Assembly (NCBI GenBank): GCA_014825775.1
Contig: MVAQ01000200.1
Location: 1-40,416 of the forward strand
Source of the DNA: Krasilnikovozyma curviuscula
Lineage: Eukaryota > Basidiomycota > Tremellomycetes > Cystofilobasidiales > Mrakiaceae
DNA length: 40,416 nucleotides
Direction of reading: 5' to 3'
Part shown: piece by piece, positions 10,645 to 21,947 of the stretch
Numbering within the stretch: the first letter of the stretch is position 1
How the letters are laid out: every line of letters begins with the position of its first letter
Position numbers and translations under genes: made by a program
The notes under the pieces: generated by a model
Told to the model about the DNA's origin: nothing
The model's database searches: none
Seen by the model: only the letters and a program-made list of their open reading frames with translations

Positions 10645-13584
10645 ATGCTCGCCTCCAGACCTTCCAACGGCAGACAGCAGTCCTCTCTTTTGTCACCGAA
10701 CACAGCTGATCTGTTCATCGCTGGCCTGTCGACTCCACACCCATCAGAATTCCACTACGGCCCTGTTCCTTCACCAAAGACCAGCTCGTACACCTACAAC
10801 CCCATCTCTACTGGAGCAAAACAAGCGTTCGTTCCTGGTGTCGGTATGTTGGACCATTCTCAATTCATTCACTCAGATAAGATTTTCGTCTAACGCTTTT
10901 TCATTTGTGGCTCTTCGCGTGCGTGGCTGTCTTTTTTGGTCGATTAGGTTTCCGCCCCACGCCACACTCCCAGCAGCAACAGCAACCAGGACGAAGACCA
11001 TCTGGGGCATCAGCAGGTTCAGCATTCTCACCAACGTCAGTCTACTCTGACTCTGAGGTCGAATCCGACTCGTCTGGTGGTCTTCTGACAGACTCAGATC
11101 GAGAATCCCACACCGCACCTCCAGTTGCACCACGAACCCGTCTCTCAGTCCCACGTACACGGCCCAACGCTGTCATTTACTCCAGTCCATCTGCTTCTCA
11201 GGACGACTGGCACGATTCCGACAACTATCAATCTCCCGTTTGGGCCTCCCGTTGGGCTCGACGGGACTCCGTCGCTAGCGCTTCGACAATCGTAGACAGC
11301 AACGACTCGAGACGACCGTCTTACCAGTCTTCGACTACTCAAACATATGGTCGACGCTCTTCGAAAGACACTGGGTCAGAGCATAAACACAGCTACGACA
11401 TCAGCCGCCAAGGGTCATTAGACTACTCAGCGATGCAGTCCGGTAGAAGTGGAGTCAGAAGACCATCAGCATCAACTGATTACGAGAGGCGACTGAGCTA
11501 TGACTCCTCCCGACGAGGTTCTGAAACTCGTCGCGGATCGTACGACAGACGATCCTCTTACGACCGTCCTCGAGCGTCCATCGATAACCCTCTCCTCACC
11601 AGAGCTCTCGGTCAAGGCCGTCGCCAGTCACTGGAGCACTTCCTAGGAGCTGAGTCCAAAGAGCAGTTCCTTCAAGCTCGCCGAGGGTCGTTTGATCCCT
11701 CGAGAGAGTTTGGCGTAGGACTTGAGCTCGGAGGACTTGGTCTTTCCAGCAGGAGAATCAGTGTCGATTCCATCGGAGAAAGAGAGAGGATGAGGAAGTT
11801 GGGCGAGATCGGTGCTCTCAACAGAAGAGAGAGCGAGGTTTTAGATCTCGCCATCGGAAAGCGCAGAGGAGGCGTCTATGAGATCCCAGCTGACGTCCAC
11901 TCGATGGTCGCCCGTCGCGATGACAGAGAGTCAGATGAAGCTGAGATGGAGGAGGGTGGAATGAGTGGGGGTGTCTACATCGTTGGAGCTCAGAATCAGG
12001 TTTGTGCCTTCCTTCTACTATTCCTGCTGAATCTCGCAGCTGATCATTACCGCTCTTGAATCCATCTAGTCCTCTCACTGGTCTCCTTCTACAGTTTCCA
12101 GTGAAACCGAGAGCTCCAACTCTGATTCGGGGTCTGGAGACTCCCTTTCACCTGGACCTCATCCACCTCAGGAGCTTGCCCACATTGAGCTTCCCTCGCA
12201 ACTCAGCCAGCAACCGCTGCTTAGATTGAACCCACAGCCAAACTTGGGCTTCACCTTCTCATTTGAGCTGGAAAACTCACCACCACTCAATGAGGGTAAA
12301 CACTTCGACGCGATCGATGATGCTCCACTACTTCTTCGATCCCTGTCTGTCGACTCAGAAGCCTCGTCCAACTTTGAAGACAGCGTCGGCGCTGGAGATG
12401 AAGACGCTCTTATCACTACTGGTGAAAGAATCAGCATGTTCAATATCTCTGCAGCTGCTGTTTTCTCCAAGCAGAAACAGTTCGAGCCTCCAGTCGAAGT
12501 TCCGACCATCTCAGTTAACTCATCTCGTCAAGCCAGCGCCGGAAGAAGGTTGGAACAACCAGCTTCGCCCGACCTCTCGTACTTGGCTTCTTGCATCAGT
12601 ATTGGAACCACTCCGCCTGAGCCAGCTCCAGCTCCACCTTTAAAGAGCGATTTCAGACGTTCCCAGTCCGCCTTCGTGTCGCACAGACCAACTCTCAGCC
12701 ACTCGAAGTCGATGCCAGCACTGGCACTAGCCTCATCAGCTGCTCCTATCTCTATGCCACCGTCTGATAGGATGGCGACCTTCCTTTCAACCAAGGAGGT
12801 CTCCCAGTCTGATGTCCAGCAGAAGTTGCAGTACAATCGCATCACCCCATCACGGACTGACTCCAACCTCACCATCACCGGGAAGCGCTCTGCTTCCAGC
12901 TTACAGGATCCAACCATCCGCAACGCCGGAACTTGGGAGCAACCGTGGATGAAAGCTTTGACTGAGATGCAAAAGCAGAGAACGTCAGTGTCCTCAGGCT
13001 CGTCAGATTCCACATCTCCACCAGACGTCAATCCGGTATTTGCTCGCTATGAAGGTCAACGTCACTCAGCACCCACATCTGCTCCAGCCAGAAAGAACAG
13101 TGCAAACATTTCTCCCAAATCCAGCGCCCAACCTTCTACAACTTCGTATCCAGCACCATCAGCAACAAAGGCAGCTTCTCCCAGATCGGCTGCTGCTCGC
13201 GGTAGAGCTTCATACGGAGAAGTTCCTGTCTCCAGGAAGCGGTGGGAATCTCTTCCATTCGAAGATGCCTTTGTTGCTCGAACTAAGGCTGAGAATGTTG
13301 CCCGACAGCGATTGGAAGAATGGACCATCCCAACCGTCTCCTCCATCTCGCACTTTTCGCGTCCGACCCCGGTCCCTCAACCTGAACAAGTGGCTCAAGA
13401 TGGTTCGCGAGTAACCCAGCAACAACAACAATCTCAATCAAATACCAGATTCTCCACACTTCCGCCCACTGTTACATCGTCCAGAGAGCGCACGGGGGCT
13501 GGTCCTCCATCTCAAGCTGCAGAGCGACCGAAGCAACAGAATCGCTTAACGAGGATGTTTACAAAGGTCGATAAGTGTATGTAG
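10645..13584 (+). CDS. Ser-rich low-complexity protein with an array of RRxS sites
   Basis: I do not recognise this 921-residue protein. It has three exons: 10645-10843, 10948-11999 and 12070-13584. The sequence is rich in Ser, Pro, Thr and Gln and looks largely disordered. A poly-Gln run sits near residue 75. Residues of about 82-360 carry at least 13 copies of the basophilic-kinase consensus R-R-x-S (for example RRPS, RRDS, RRLS, RRGS, RRQS, RRIS), several in a tight SYDRR-type repeat around 11490-11590. The C-terminal part has further SP/TP sites, another Gln run and a short basic helix-like stretch (NRLTRMFTKVDK) just before the stop. No catalytic domain or membrane segment is visible. 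From the site density I infer a phosphorylation-controlled scaffold or regulator, possibly a PKA target. The start was chosen as the first in-frame ATG after the leader. Confidence 0.75.
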
Positions 13585-13936
13585 ATGCGTATTGCGATTC
13601 TTTCAGGAAACACGTCCACTTTGGTTTCTCTGGTGTTGTTTATAGCTTGAATTTCGGATTGTTTTGGTTTTCCCCCATTTGTTAGTCATTTTTTGGTCCC
13701 CTCTACTCATACTTTATATAGCGTGACCGTATTGTTATAATATTTGGTAATTCGAGAAATTCGCAACTAGAGCGTAATGCAAGAAAGTGAGAGTGCACCA
13801 ATATATCGAAAGAAATGGCAAAATATTCAAGTCGCAGGCTGTTTCGCGTGGGGATCCCGAGCTGCTGCAAACCGTTTTCACACTCACACCGTCCTGTACA
13901 ACACCTGGCAGCAGGTACAGGCTAGGGAGAGCAGCC
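13585..13936. other. Intergenic spacer before NDUFB9
   Basis: This 352-nt spacer has a T-rich stretch after the Ser-rich gene, fitting a 3' UTR, and then the short NDUFB9 promoter. A small frame overlapping NDUFB9 exon 1 is a shadow. Nothing else was seen. Confidence 0.4.
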
Positions 13937-15092
13937 ATGGCTACAGCCCAGAGGATTTACATAAAGTCGTGAGTATTGTAGTGTTTTCAAACGCTTAAGA
14001 GCCATTTCCCGACCTCATGCTCGCCGAATTCTGAATCTGCTTCTGTCTCCTCCTCCTTTCAACTGCTTTGCCCCCTGCTTCACTCTCACTCCACGGTTCT
14101 TGACACTGTTCATGGACTTGGTTTATATTTTGTTGGTGATTCCGGGGATAATTGAACTATTCCAACTTCTCAAGACTCTACAAGAGATCTCTCAACTCTG
14201 CTTTCGACTGGACATGGAAACGTGAAATCTGGAGAAGAGTAGCTGTGAACCTCAGGGACAGCTTTGATGAGCTTGTGTGAGTATACCAATGTTACAATTA
14301 TGTCCTCAAAGAAGTGTGGGAAGACGAGCGAATGAGAGGGGAGCAATTTGACTGAAGCGTATTCTCTTCCTTTATTGTCAAACTGGCAGCCACATCAAAG
14401 ACCCTCGAGCGTTAGCAGCAGCATGTAGAGATATTGAAGCCAACCTGAGGGAATGGCAACATCCTGATCCTTACAAATATCCAACAGCTCCTGGTGGTAC
14501 AAAGTGGGAGCGAGATATTCCTGTAATTACATACTTTAACAAATTCGACTCATTCTGCAGCTTCAATTCGCTCGAAACTGACAGCTTTTTCATTGTGTAT
14601 TTTCAGCCTCCTATCTACTCTGAGGCTACTTGGGATACGCTCGACGCTTACACGGACTTCTTGAAAGCCTACGTGAGCCGACAAACTCGTAGGCAATGTT
14701 CTTTGTCTTGCAGTTACTTATTTTGTTTTTATATTTTGTTTTCCTAGAAACCTCCGTCAAGGGATGACGCCTTCTTCGCCCACTGGGACAACATCCGATC
14801 ACACGCCAACGACGAAGCATGGAAGGAGGTCCTCCGAGATGAAGCTGAATATCAAGAAGCGGCCGCCAAGGGAGAAGCAGACTCATTTGAAATGGAAGAT
14901 CCCTTCACCGGTGGTATGGGCCGTCATCAGAAGGCTTGGTTGATGAAGCAGAACGATCACAGAGGCAAAGAGGACGAAAAGGCTTGGAACGAGTCGATGA
15001 GGACATATTGGGAGATGTTCGACGAGAAGATTCACAAGGATCTTCATCCTGAGATTGAGAAGCCTGACCGATTTGGACCAAGACCACTTTAA
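13937..15092 (+). CDS. NDUFB9: Complex I subunit B22 (NDUFB9), LYR protein
   Basis: An accessory subunit of mitochondrial NADH:ubiquinone oxidoreductase, placed in the distal membrane arm, where LYR proteins bind an acyl carrier protein. Five exons give 225 residues: 13937-13968, 14175-14276, 14390-14522, 14607-14672 and 14748-15092. The N-terminus reads AQRIYIKSLYKRSLNSAFDW, with LYK in place of LYR as in animal NDUFB9. It continues with a helix (WKREIWRRVAVNLRDSFDE), and then the hallmark HPDPYKYPTAPGGTKWER. The C-terminal part is charged and ends in a Trp-rich helix. It is longer than human NDUFB9 (about 179 residues), which is common in fungi. Its presence means this organism has complex I, unlike Saccharomyces. 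Intron 1 (206 nt) is the longest in the gene. Confidence 0.9.
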
Positions 15093-15651
15093 GACGTCAG
15101 TGGGGGTGCTGGGTGGTTGAAAATTGCAGTTGGGGAAGGAGGCTGGCTTATACGTAGATGCGATAAATGATCATGAAACCAGAAAAACAGTACATAAACC
15201 CTATCAAACTTTTGAGTTTCTTACGTTCAACTCCGACTGTGGTTACAGAACCCTTCCGCAAGAAGTTCGGTTGAGGTGGAGGGGTTGCAGCGAAGGTGCG
15301 CCAACTGAATGTGTGACAACCTCCGGATGGGGTCAACTTTTGATATCATAAGAAATTCAAAGATAGTGAGTATGGATTTTAGACGATGTACCGCCTCATC
15401 TCAAGCGCACCTTGAGCTCCTCTGCGATAGCGGCTCCGCTAAGTATGACGTGGTTCACGATTCCTTCTCTCAACACTCGCTGCTTGGAGTCCCTTGAATC
15501 TACAATGAGAAAAATTCAAAATTCGAGCTGGTTTAAAATACAAAAAGATTCTCTGTGTTCCGCACGGAGGTAATCGTTGCGCTTTTGGTAATCCTGTTTG
15601 TCATGTTCCTCGTGGAATGCATTCATGATCCCCCCCCTTCTCTAAGACGAG

Positions 15652-15673
15652 CCCTAGTGTGTGGACACTAGGG
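15652..15673. repeat. Perfect 9-bp inverted repeat with 4-nt loop
   Basis: CCCTAGTGT at 15652-15660 is the exact reverse complement of ACACTAGGG at 15665-15673, with GTGG between. It starts some 560 nt after the NDUFB9 stop, too far for a simple terminator. Confidence 0.7.
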
Positions 15674-16272
15674 ATCAAGCTAGCTTGTAATTCCAAACCT
15701 TGAAGCTAGTTATCCATTCGCACCCATAGTTTGGCTGGGCGGGCCATCGGTTACCGAACATTCGCTTGTTTTTGTTTGTCGCTTGCACGAAGTTGCTCCA
15801 AGGGGAAAGGATAAAGCGATATCGACTACGTGGAGGACCATCTTGAACATCATTCTGGAGAAACTTCGCAGAGATTGTGTCTATTTAAGATCTCACTTTC
15901 TGCGCAGCTGATCCATCAAGTCCATAGGAATCTACCTGCATGGTCCGCAAGGAACTGGTAGCGCTGTCAAGTTTGGGGGATGATTGCGCTATTAGAAAAA
16001 AGTGCGCATGTGTAGCACTTTTTCGTATCATTTGAAGAGAGCCAAAAGGCAAAAGGTTTAGCATTACAGTGCGTTATTAAAATTTTCAAACTACAGCCTG
16101 GTAATGACCACGGCCTGCTTCGCATTTCCTTCCAAAACAACTCCTCCATGAAAACCATTATCAAAATGAAGAAAAGATTCAAGCTAATCACTTGTAGGTT
16201 CGCAACCCTTCACTCGTAGAAAGATTACAGCAAAAATGGTGCATCCACGCGTCCGGGTCCTACCGCCGTCGA

Positions 16273-16296
16273 ATCACCGGTGATTGAAGCTAGCTT
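16273..16296. repeat. Two adjacent perfect palindromes
   Basis: ATCACCGGTGAT (16273-16284) is followed two bases later by AAGCTAGCTT (16287-16296). The second palindrome also occurs at 15677-15686. The CACCGGTG core could suit a dimeric transcription factor, but no factor is identified. Confidence 0.5.
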
Positions 16297-16445
16297 GGAA
16301 GCAATAGCGAAGAGGGGGGATGAACAACAGAATGAGGTATGAGATCGTGAATGCTACATAGAAATTTTATTAGTCGGAAGATCAACCTTCAAGAAGACAT
16401 GTGGGCTCACCTCAGCGTGTAATAATGTATGAGGAAAGGTGCACC

Positions 16446-16676
16446 TTATGAGGAGCCTCTGGCAGCTTCTTCAGCAGCTCTCTTCTCAGCAGCCCAACGC
16501 TGCATCTGCTCTTCGATCTATTTAATTAAAAGTGTCAGAGTGAAAAGAATCAAGTTGGAAAGGTATTCCGACAAACCTCGGCTTGTTTTTCCTGACAAGA
16601 GAGGAGTTGACTTGTTAGTAAAATGGAAGACAATGTTTACAAAACCAGAACTGACCTCTTCAGTCTTTTCACTCAT
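16446..16676 (-). CDS. 35-residue charged microprotein
   Basis: A small three-exon gene is supported by splice signals rather than similarity. Exons are 16676-16656, a 15-nt microexon 16591-16577, and 16517-16446. Joined they encode 35 residues starting MSEKTEEEKQAEIEE and ending RAAEEAARGSS. Both introns have good ends (GTCAGT...TTGTCAG and GTTTGT...AATAG) and all joins fall between codons. The product is highly charged and should form one amphipathic helix; there is no signal peptide or membrane segment. A TATAAA element on the same strand (complement of 16771-16776) lies about 95 nt upstream of the ATG. I do not recognise the protein. The chain is so short that a longer gene model with another start or 3' exon cannot be excluded. 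Confidence 0.5.
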
Positions 16677-17280
16677 GATGCGGATCTTTAAGTCTTCTAG
16701 ATTGATGAAGAGTTGAGTGAGTAGTGGATGGTGGGGGAAAGGCAAAAAGCAAGGCAGTGATAAGCCGCCCTTTATATTTCCCAGCGGACGAGGTTTACCA
16801 TGACGTTGTCCCTCGACTGTTTCAGCTGATTCGTTGGTGTACAAAGTCAGCTTTTAGCACTTCCGTATCGCCTGACTTGTCGGCAGTGCTATTCCCCTGT
16901 CTCGAGCGCACCGATCGCATGTTGTTTTGATTTCTCAAGCATCAAACTTCCTTAGTATCAGGTGCTGTTGTCTGCGGAGCAAGCCCCAGAGAAACTCTGA
17001 ACTCTTTTTTCGCATTTTTCTCGATGCCTAGACAAAAGATTATGGGGCGTAGCAATCGGAGTCCTGTTTTATCTTCCCGCTCTGACGCAGCCACGGAGGT
17101 TGCGCTCAGACCGCGACTAAAAGACGGACATCGCAGCGTCTCATGTGGTTCAAAAGCAGTAAGAATGGGGAGAGAATCAAAGACGATAACGAATCTTCAG
17201 CAAAAAGAATTTCTCTTTCTTAAAGTCAACCCCCATCACTTCCTTCCTGAGCTGCTCGTCGTTTGTTTTGATTTCTGAGG
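16677..17280. promoter_or_regulatory. Divergent intergenic region
   Basis: These 604 nt lie between the microprotein start (-) and the 17281 gene start (+) and should hold both promoters. A plus-strand open frame at 17024-17278 ends just before the next ATG and has no family features. Apart from the TATA box at 16771-16776 nothing was seen. Confidence 0.4.
16771..16776 (-). promoter_or_regulatory. TATA box upstream of the microprotein gene
   Basis: The complement reads AAATATAAAGGG, a standard TATA element, about 95 nt before the ATG at 16676. It supports the idea that the small spliced ORF is a transcribed gene. Confidence 0.5.
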
Positions 17281-19859
17281 ATGGCTGCCCCTGCTGGCTC
17301 GTCGTGTAAGTGTTTCCGCTCATCCATTCTCTTGGATTCTCCTTGAGTAAAGTGTGGCTTTTTCGTTCAATGATAGTCGATGAGCAAAAACAGGGACTGC
17401 AGCTCCCTGGCTTGACAGATCAACTACCCTCCTACTCTGTATATCCTCTTCTTCGTATTCTTCTCTCTCTACTTTCGCTAACTGACGAACTTTATGTTTA
17501 ACTTCAAAACCAAAGAGTTCAGGGACTTCTGGAAATTCTGTTTCTGATGAGAAGGGAACAGGAAATATTCCTGTTCAGTCGCCAAGTTTTATTTCCCTCT
17601 TGAACCAGAGCGAGAAACCCTCGATCTTTCAGATAGCTCTAGCTATCCTCAGTGAGTTGTTGCCACCATCCAGCTTTTTGTATTTCCTAAATCATTCCTT
17701 GTTGTAATATTAGGTACTCCTGATAACCTTGGAACTATCTTAGCGCATCTGAAAGAGGATGGAAAATACTGTGAGTAACGTAACCTTACTGTCCCATATG
17801 TAGCTAACAGCAGTATCTGCTGTTTTGTAGTCAGAGCTACAGTTTGGAATGTTGCCTATCTCCTTGTCTGTGCTCAGGTACGAATATTAGCATTTGCTTG
17901 ATGGGTGTATTGGGACGGTCTATGTTAACACATATTTCTGTTCTTTTCTTTGACTGCAGAACTTTCCACCGCTACAAGACCAAGCAATTCGCTTGATTGT
18001 AAAAATATCAGAGGTGTACGAGATAAAGCGTGCTGTCAGAAACGATGGGAGGATTAGCGGATGGCATCAAGAGTACCTGCTGGATTTTTTTGCGCCGTAA
18101 GTGATTCTGGAGGCAGCTCTCTTGCGTCATACCGATGAAACCTTTCTACTTTGAAGTGGGTTGAAGTATCTTACAGACTGGGTACCACCTATCGCTGTAA
18201 GATTCCTTTCATTCTTCTTTTGTTGAGAATGATGGACTTATTTTTGTGTTTCGCAATAGAAATACGGGTGGTTCCTTCGCTCGTACCAGGGTCTCCTGGA
18301 CTCTCAAGAGCTTACTTACATGTATTTGAGTCTGGATCAGTGCATCAAGGGATATCAGGTGAAGCAAAATGGCACGTCTGCTGGTCCTAGATCGCAAGAA
18401 GCTAACGACATAGACTTGTTCCAGGATTACCTCGATAAGAATTCCAAGAATATCTACACCGTGCCACTGTAGGGCTCATTAGATTTTGACTTCAGCTAGA
18501 GAATAATGACTTGTTTCTTTTTCAACTATAGGGCGACGCTTGAAGGATCACAACATCTTCTAAACTTTGACGAATGGACGTAAGTGCACCTGTGTTTGCC
18601 GAGCTTACCCCTCTGCTCCACCTTAAAGGCGCATTTATTTACTAGATTTCCAAGAGGGAAAGAATTTGAGAGGATGGAGCAGGAAACATGTCTTAATGAT
18701 GCCCTAGAATCTCAAGGCCCATCACCAACTCCTCCTCGAACAGGGTGCGTTTCGTGAGCCATCTCCTACTTCAGATTAGTCAATTGCTTCCCTGAGATAT
18801 TGATCATTTATTTATCTATTTATTACTTTCAGTAACGGATACCTCGCAAAGAATTACTACACTCTCCCCACTGTCAAGCCCACGGATATCATGGTCCTTC
18901 TTCCCGGGGTACGATTTAAGTTTGCAAAGCCAGAGTAAGTACTGCTACTTTTGGTAACCTTTGAAACTACATTTATTCTATTACCCCCTTTGCTTAGTCC
19001 TATTGAGATGCCAGCGGGAGAAAAGACTTTTTTTAGAAAACTACGAATGAAAGCTCTGAGTCAGAACGCTCGAGAACAGGCTGAGGGCTCTGACATTGTG
19101 CTGAGATGCATGAGGTAGGTTTAAAAACAATTATCGTCGGCAACAAGCTGTTACTGACCGTTGTCTTCAGAGAGAAACGCGGCCGCGCCTTTGCCCTTCA
19201 AGTGATCGACGCGTTAACATTTAACGAGCTTCCACTCAGCGCGATCCTAACGCTCATCGGAGGCGGCTTGGTACCATCTCTTGCCCCATCAATATGTGAA
19301 ATGCAAGATGATGTAGTGCTGGATGTGCTGTGCGGCGTTGTCTTGAAGAATGAGGAGGAGTACTCGATCAAGGACAAGTGGAGAAGCTGTGGTGGACTGC
19401 TAGCTACAGCTCATCTAATTGAAAACGGGTTGTTAAAATCTCGAAGCTCGTGAGTCTCTTTCTATTTCATAAGAGAAAAGCCTTATGAAGTTGTCAAGCT
19501 ACTTATGTTTTGCTTTTGATCTGCGTAATAGTCACCATCCATCCCTCGACTTGCTGGAAAAAGCTATCTCTCTCTCTTCTCTACTAATACATGTTCCACC
19601 ACAAACATACCAGCTCAGGTCATTTGGCTCGCGAGAACTGGCTTCAGCGCTCCTTCACACCTGTAATCCAGCGATACCCATCTCGGTTGAAGCCAGTTCG
19701 CTTCTCATTGCGCTCTCTTCTCAGTATCCTCAACTGCTTAATAACGAAAATCAATTCATTTCGGAAATTGAAGACGCGATACAGACTGTCGATGAGGCTG
19801 TGGTAACGGCAAACCTCAAAACAGTCTTATACTTTATCAAATCCCCAAAACCTCAATAA
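17281..19859 (+). CDS. Conserved-looking protein of unknown function, 15 exons
   Basis: I do not recognise this protein. Fifteen exons join in phase to 539 residues: 17281-17305, 17377-17438, 17516-17651, 17714-17770, 17831-17877, 17960-18096, 18157-18196, 18260-18358, 18425-18468, 18532-18579, 18646-18744, 18833-18934, 18998-19114, 19171-19449 and 19532-19859. The sequence is ordinary globular protein, mostly predicted helical (for example TPDNLGTILAHLKEDGKYF, LQDQAIRLIVKISEVYEIKR, TFNELPLSAILTLIGGG), with no signal peptide, membrane segment or catalytic motif. A short loop (SQGPSPTPPRTG) lies near the middle. The helical repeats could be an ARM/HEAT-like fold, but that is a guess. Fourteen short introns, several exons under 60 nt and perfect phase continuity argue for a real, conserved gene. 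The acceptor at 18424 was preferred over one at 18412 because only it keeps phase. Confidence 0.75.
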
Positions 19860-21043
19860 CGGATGGTTCTCAAAGCTCTGGTATCTCTTCGGTTATCTCA
19901 TCTTGTCCCAATAGCTTGGTTTTCTTCCTATATTCTGTGGATACTGCCCCATCGAACCTTTCTATTTACGCTCAACGCAATAACAACGTCGTCGTTTTTT
20001 CTCCTTTTCTTTTCTCGGAAACTGTATTATTAGTTCTGTTCTAGTTTTGTATCACTTAGTATCCACTGTATTTAAGGGTCTGGGAACGAGCTGCTATCGT
20101 TAGGAAAGAAAGTGCGCCACCACCCATCGTTGTCCAGGTCGTCATCAGAGCACTCAGTTCCAAGCTTAGTTCCAAATACCACCAGCCACCAGCGACGAAA
20201 CATAAAAAAAGGAAAACCATCCCTCTTTCCTCGGTCATCGCGGATCAGTTCGAATTTATCCCGTCTCTATATTCGTTCGGCCACCACCGCCTTCCCTTCC
20301 TGGCTGTAATTACCAACGGCAATGGTCTACCGGTGTTAGCCAAGCGTTGTTCCACCTAGAGAAAGTCTGTACCCTCGAGGCTTATAGGCTGAGGAAAAGC
20401 GACGCGGATATCGCAATGTATTGGCATTTGCTGATGCGTGGGCGAGGACTAAAACTGGCAGGTCGATGTTGGGGTCTTGCCCACTGGGAGCAGCCTTGAG
20501 AGTCCAACTTTGCACCAGATATAATGTGGAACGGGAACCCAATGTATCAGTAGAGATCTTTGCAGGGGCGGGCGTGAATCTGGTGGATTATTGTTGGGTT
20601 GCTGAGAAAGGTTTAACATCAGTAATTCAAGAAAATCGTGATTTCTTGAAATGGGTTTGGCAACTGTATACCGAAGAAAATCGACAAGAAAAGAGGAGGT
20701 AGGAGAAGAAGAGACACCTTCTTTGCTGTTGATATTAGACAGGAATAGGTTTGAAGAAGAGAGAGAACAGAGTATGTTGTGCTGTCTAAAGTCAAATTCA
20801 CAAGTCATTTCAAAAGAAGTGAGCAAGCAACGAGATAACTTCTTTCACATTTTGTTTAAATACCGCATCATCCATTATAGCAACACAAAGAAAAATAACT
20901 GTACAAAGCCCTCGACACAAAACCAAACTGATCGACAAGCTTCTATCGCCGACGTACTCCAAGGAATGGGAGTATATTGTTTCGTTGAAAGCCCAACAAC
21001 GGGCCAGAGAGATTAAGAGAGATTAACCTCAAGGTTGAGATTT
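19860..21043. other. Intergenic region between convergent genes
   Basis: These 1.18 kb lie between the 3' ends of the 17281 gene (+) and RPB12 (-). Overlapping frames of 60-125 codons occur at 20056-20826 on both strands, but none shows a motif, splice logic or neighbour support. The 3' UTRs are probably here. No RNA gene was recognised. Confidence 0.4.
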
Positions 21044-21764
21044 CTATCGCGCTTCGAATTGGACCACTACGTTCATATCGTTCGCAGTCGGAGTCGAAAG
21101 CGAGGGTGCGGTAGTAGTTGAGAGGGAAAAGTATAAGCGAGACCGTCAAGAAAATTAAAGATAGTCAGGATGGTAAAGTCAGGTGATTAGGGGAGTAAGA
21201 ACTGAGTATTTCAGATACTGACTTCTCTTCGTCCGCGGCTTGTACATGACTCTGTGTCCACACTCAATACACCTGATGGGATCACCAAGCTTGATTGTAT
21301 TCTGGGATCCACAATCTGATAAAGAAGGAAGAGGAGTCAAGAATACAGGTCAGCAATAGGCCAAAATCGCAAGCATGTTTCAGCGTCGTCCTCCCAATTC
21401 ATGCCAAAGTCCATACATATGAGACTTCTCCTACATATCCTCATGGATAGATTCGTGAACTTCTACTGAGTACCCAAGAAACTTAACGTTCATCTTCTGA
21501 ACTCCAACGAGGGTTCAAACAGCTTGATCCAAAAATTGACAAAGCAATCCGACTTTTTATCAATTCTTCTCTCACCCTTTGAGCACCTGCCCCATACTAT
21601 TCACGAACAAACTTCCGAGGGAATCAAAACTCACCAGCACACAGGTAATACGGCTTCTCTTCCTGTCGAGCCTGTGCAGCTCCTCCTCCCTGATACTGCC
21701 CTCCTCCAGGACCTTGTTGTCCAGCGTTGTATCCTCCGTTGGGAGCTTGACCGTATCCTGACAT
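21044..21764 (-). CDS. RPC10: RNA polymerase I/II/III subunit RPABC4 (Rpb12)
   Basis: A shared zinc-binding subunit of all three nuclear RNA polymerases, needed for assembly of the core. Exons 21764-21635, 21315-21223 and 21066-21044 give 81 residues. The N-terminus is a Gly/Gln-rich tail ([17 protein letters not shown]...) followed by the conserved ribbon: [20 protein letters not shown] and [10 protein letters not shown], ending in MVQFEAR at the stop. The two CxxC pairs bind one zinc. The last coding exon is only 23 nt (codons for VQFEAR plus a split Met). The yeast protein is 70 residues; the extra length is in the Gly-rich tail. It shares a 183-nt divergent promoter with the FHIT-type gene. 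Confidence 0.95.
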
Positions 21765-21947
21765 GATCTCTGGGCAGAACCGTAGTACTGGATTGGCTGA
21801 AACGAAGTTGGAAGGATTTTCAAGAGGGTCGCTGTTGGCGAAGAGACAAATTTCAGGGAGGAGGAATGGATGGAGGGTGGCGCCCGACCAGAATTCCATC
21901 CCCAACTTTCGTACAATTTTTCCTAATCAGCTTTGGAGTAGCAGGAT
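21765..21947. promoter_or_regulatory. Short divergent promoter, RPB12 / FHIT-type gene
   Basis: Only 183 nt separate the two start codons, so both promoters must overlap here or extend into the neighbouring 5' regions. No TATA box was seen. Confidence 0.45.

Larger units (their letters stand above)
15093..16445. other. Intergenic region with hairpins and palindromes
   Basis: No coding gene is supported in these 1.35 kb. A perfect 9-bp stem with a 4-nt loop lies at 15652-15673 (CCCTAGTGT / ACACTAGGG). A 9-bp A/T-flanked stem lies at 15997-16023 (AAAAAGTGC / GCACTTTTT). The palindrome AAGCTAGCTT occurs twice (15677-15686 and 16287-16296). Just before the second copy is a 12-bp palindrome, ATCACCGGTGAT (16273-16284). 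These could be regulatory sites or relics. Confidence 0.45.

Noticed and set aside
12528..13437. Long minus-strand frames (up to 167 codons) under the Ser-rich gene
   Set aside because: They mirror the biased codon use of the plus-strand gene, whose three-exon model is in phase throughout.
15997..16023. A/T-capped hairpin as an intrinsic terminator
   Set aside because: Nuclear fungal genes do not use bacterial-type terminators, and it lies 900 nt from the nearest upstream stop.
18401..18424. Alternative acceptor (ACATAG at 18412) for exon 9 of the unknown 15-exon gene
   Set aside because: It adds 12 nt that begin mid-codon relative to the incoming phase-0 donor and would place ACT-TGT-TCC-AGG in a frame needing extra bases; the CCAG acceptor at 18424 gives the cleaner continuation.
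20421..20826. 93-codon plus frame and 125-codon minus frame
   Set aside because: They overlap on opposite strands with no motif, introns or promoter evidence; probably 3' UTR or spacer.
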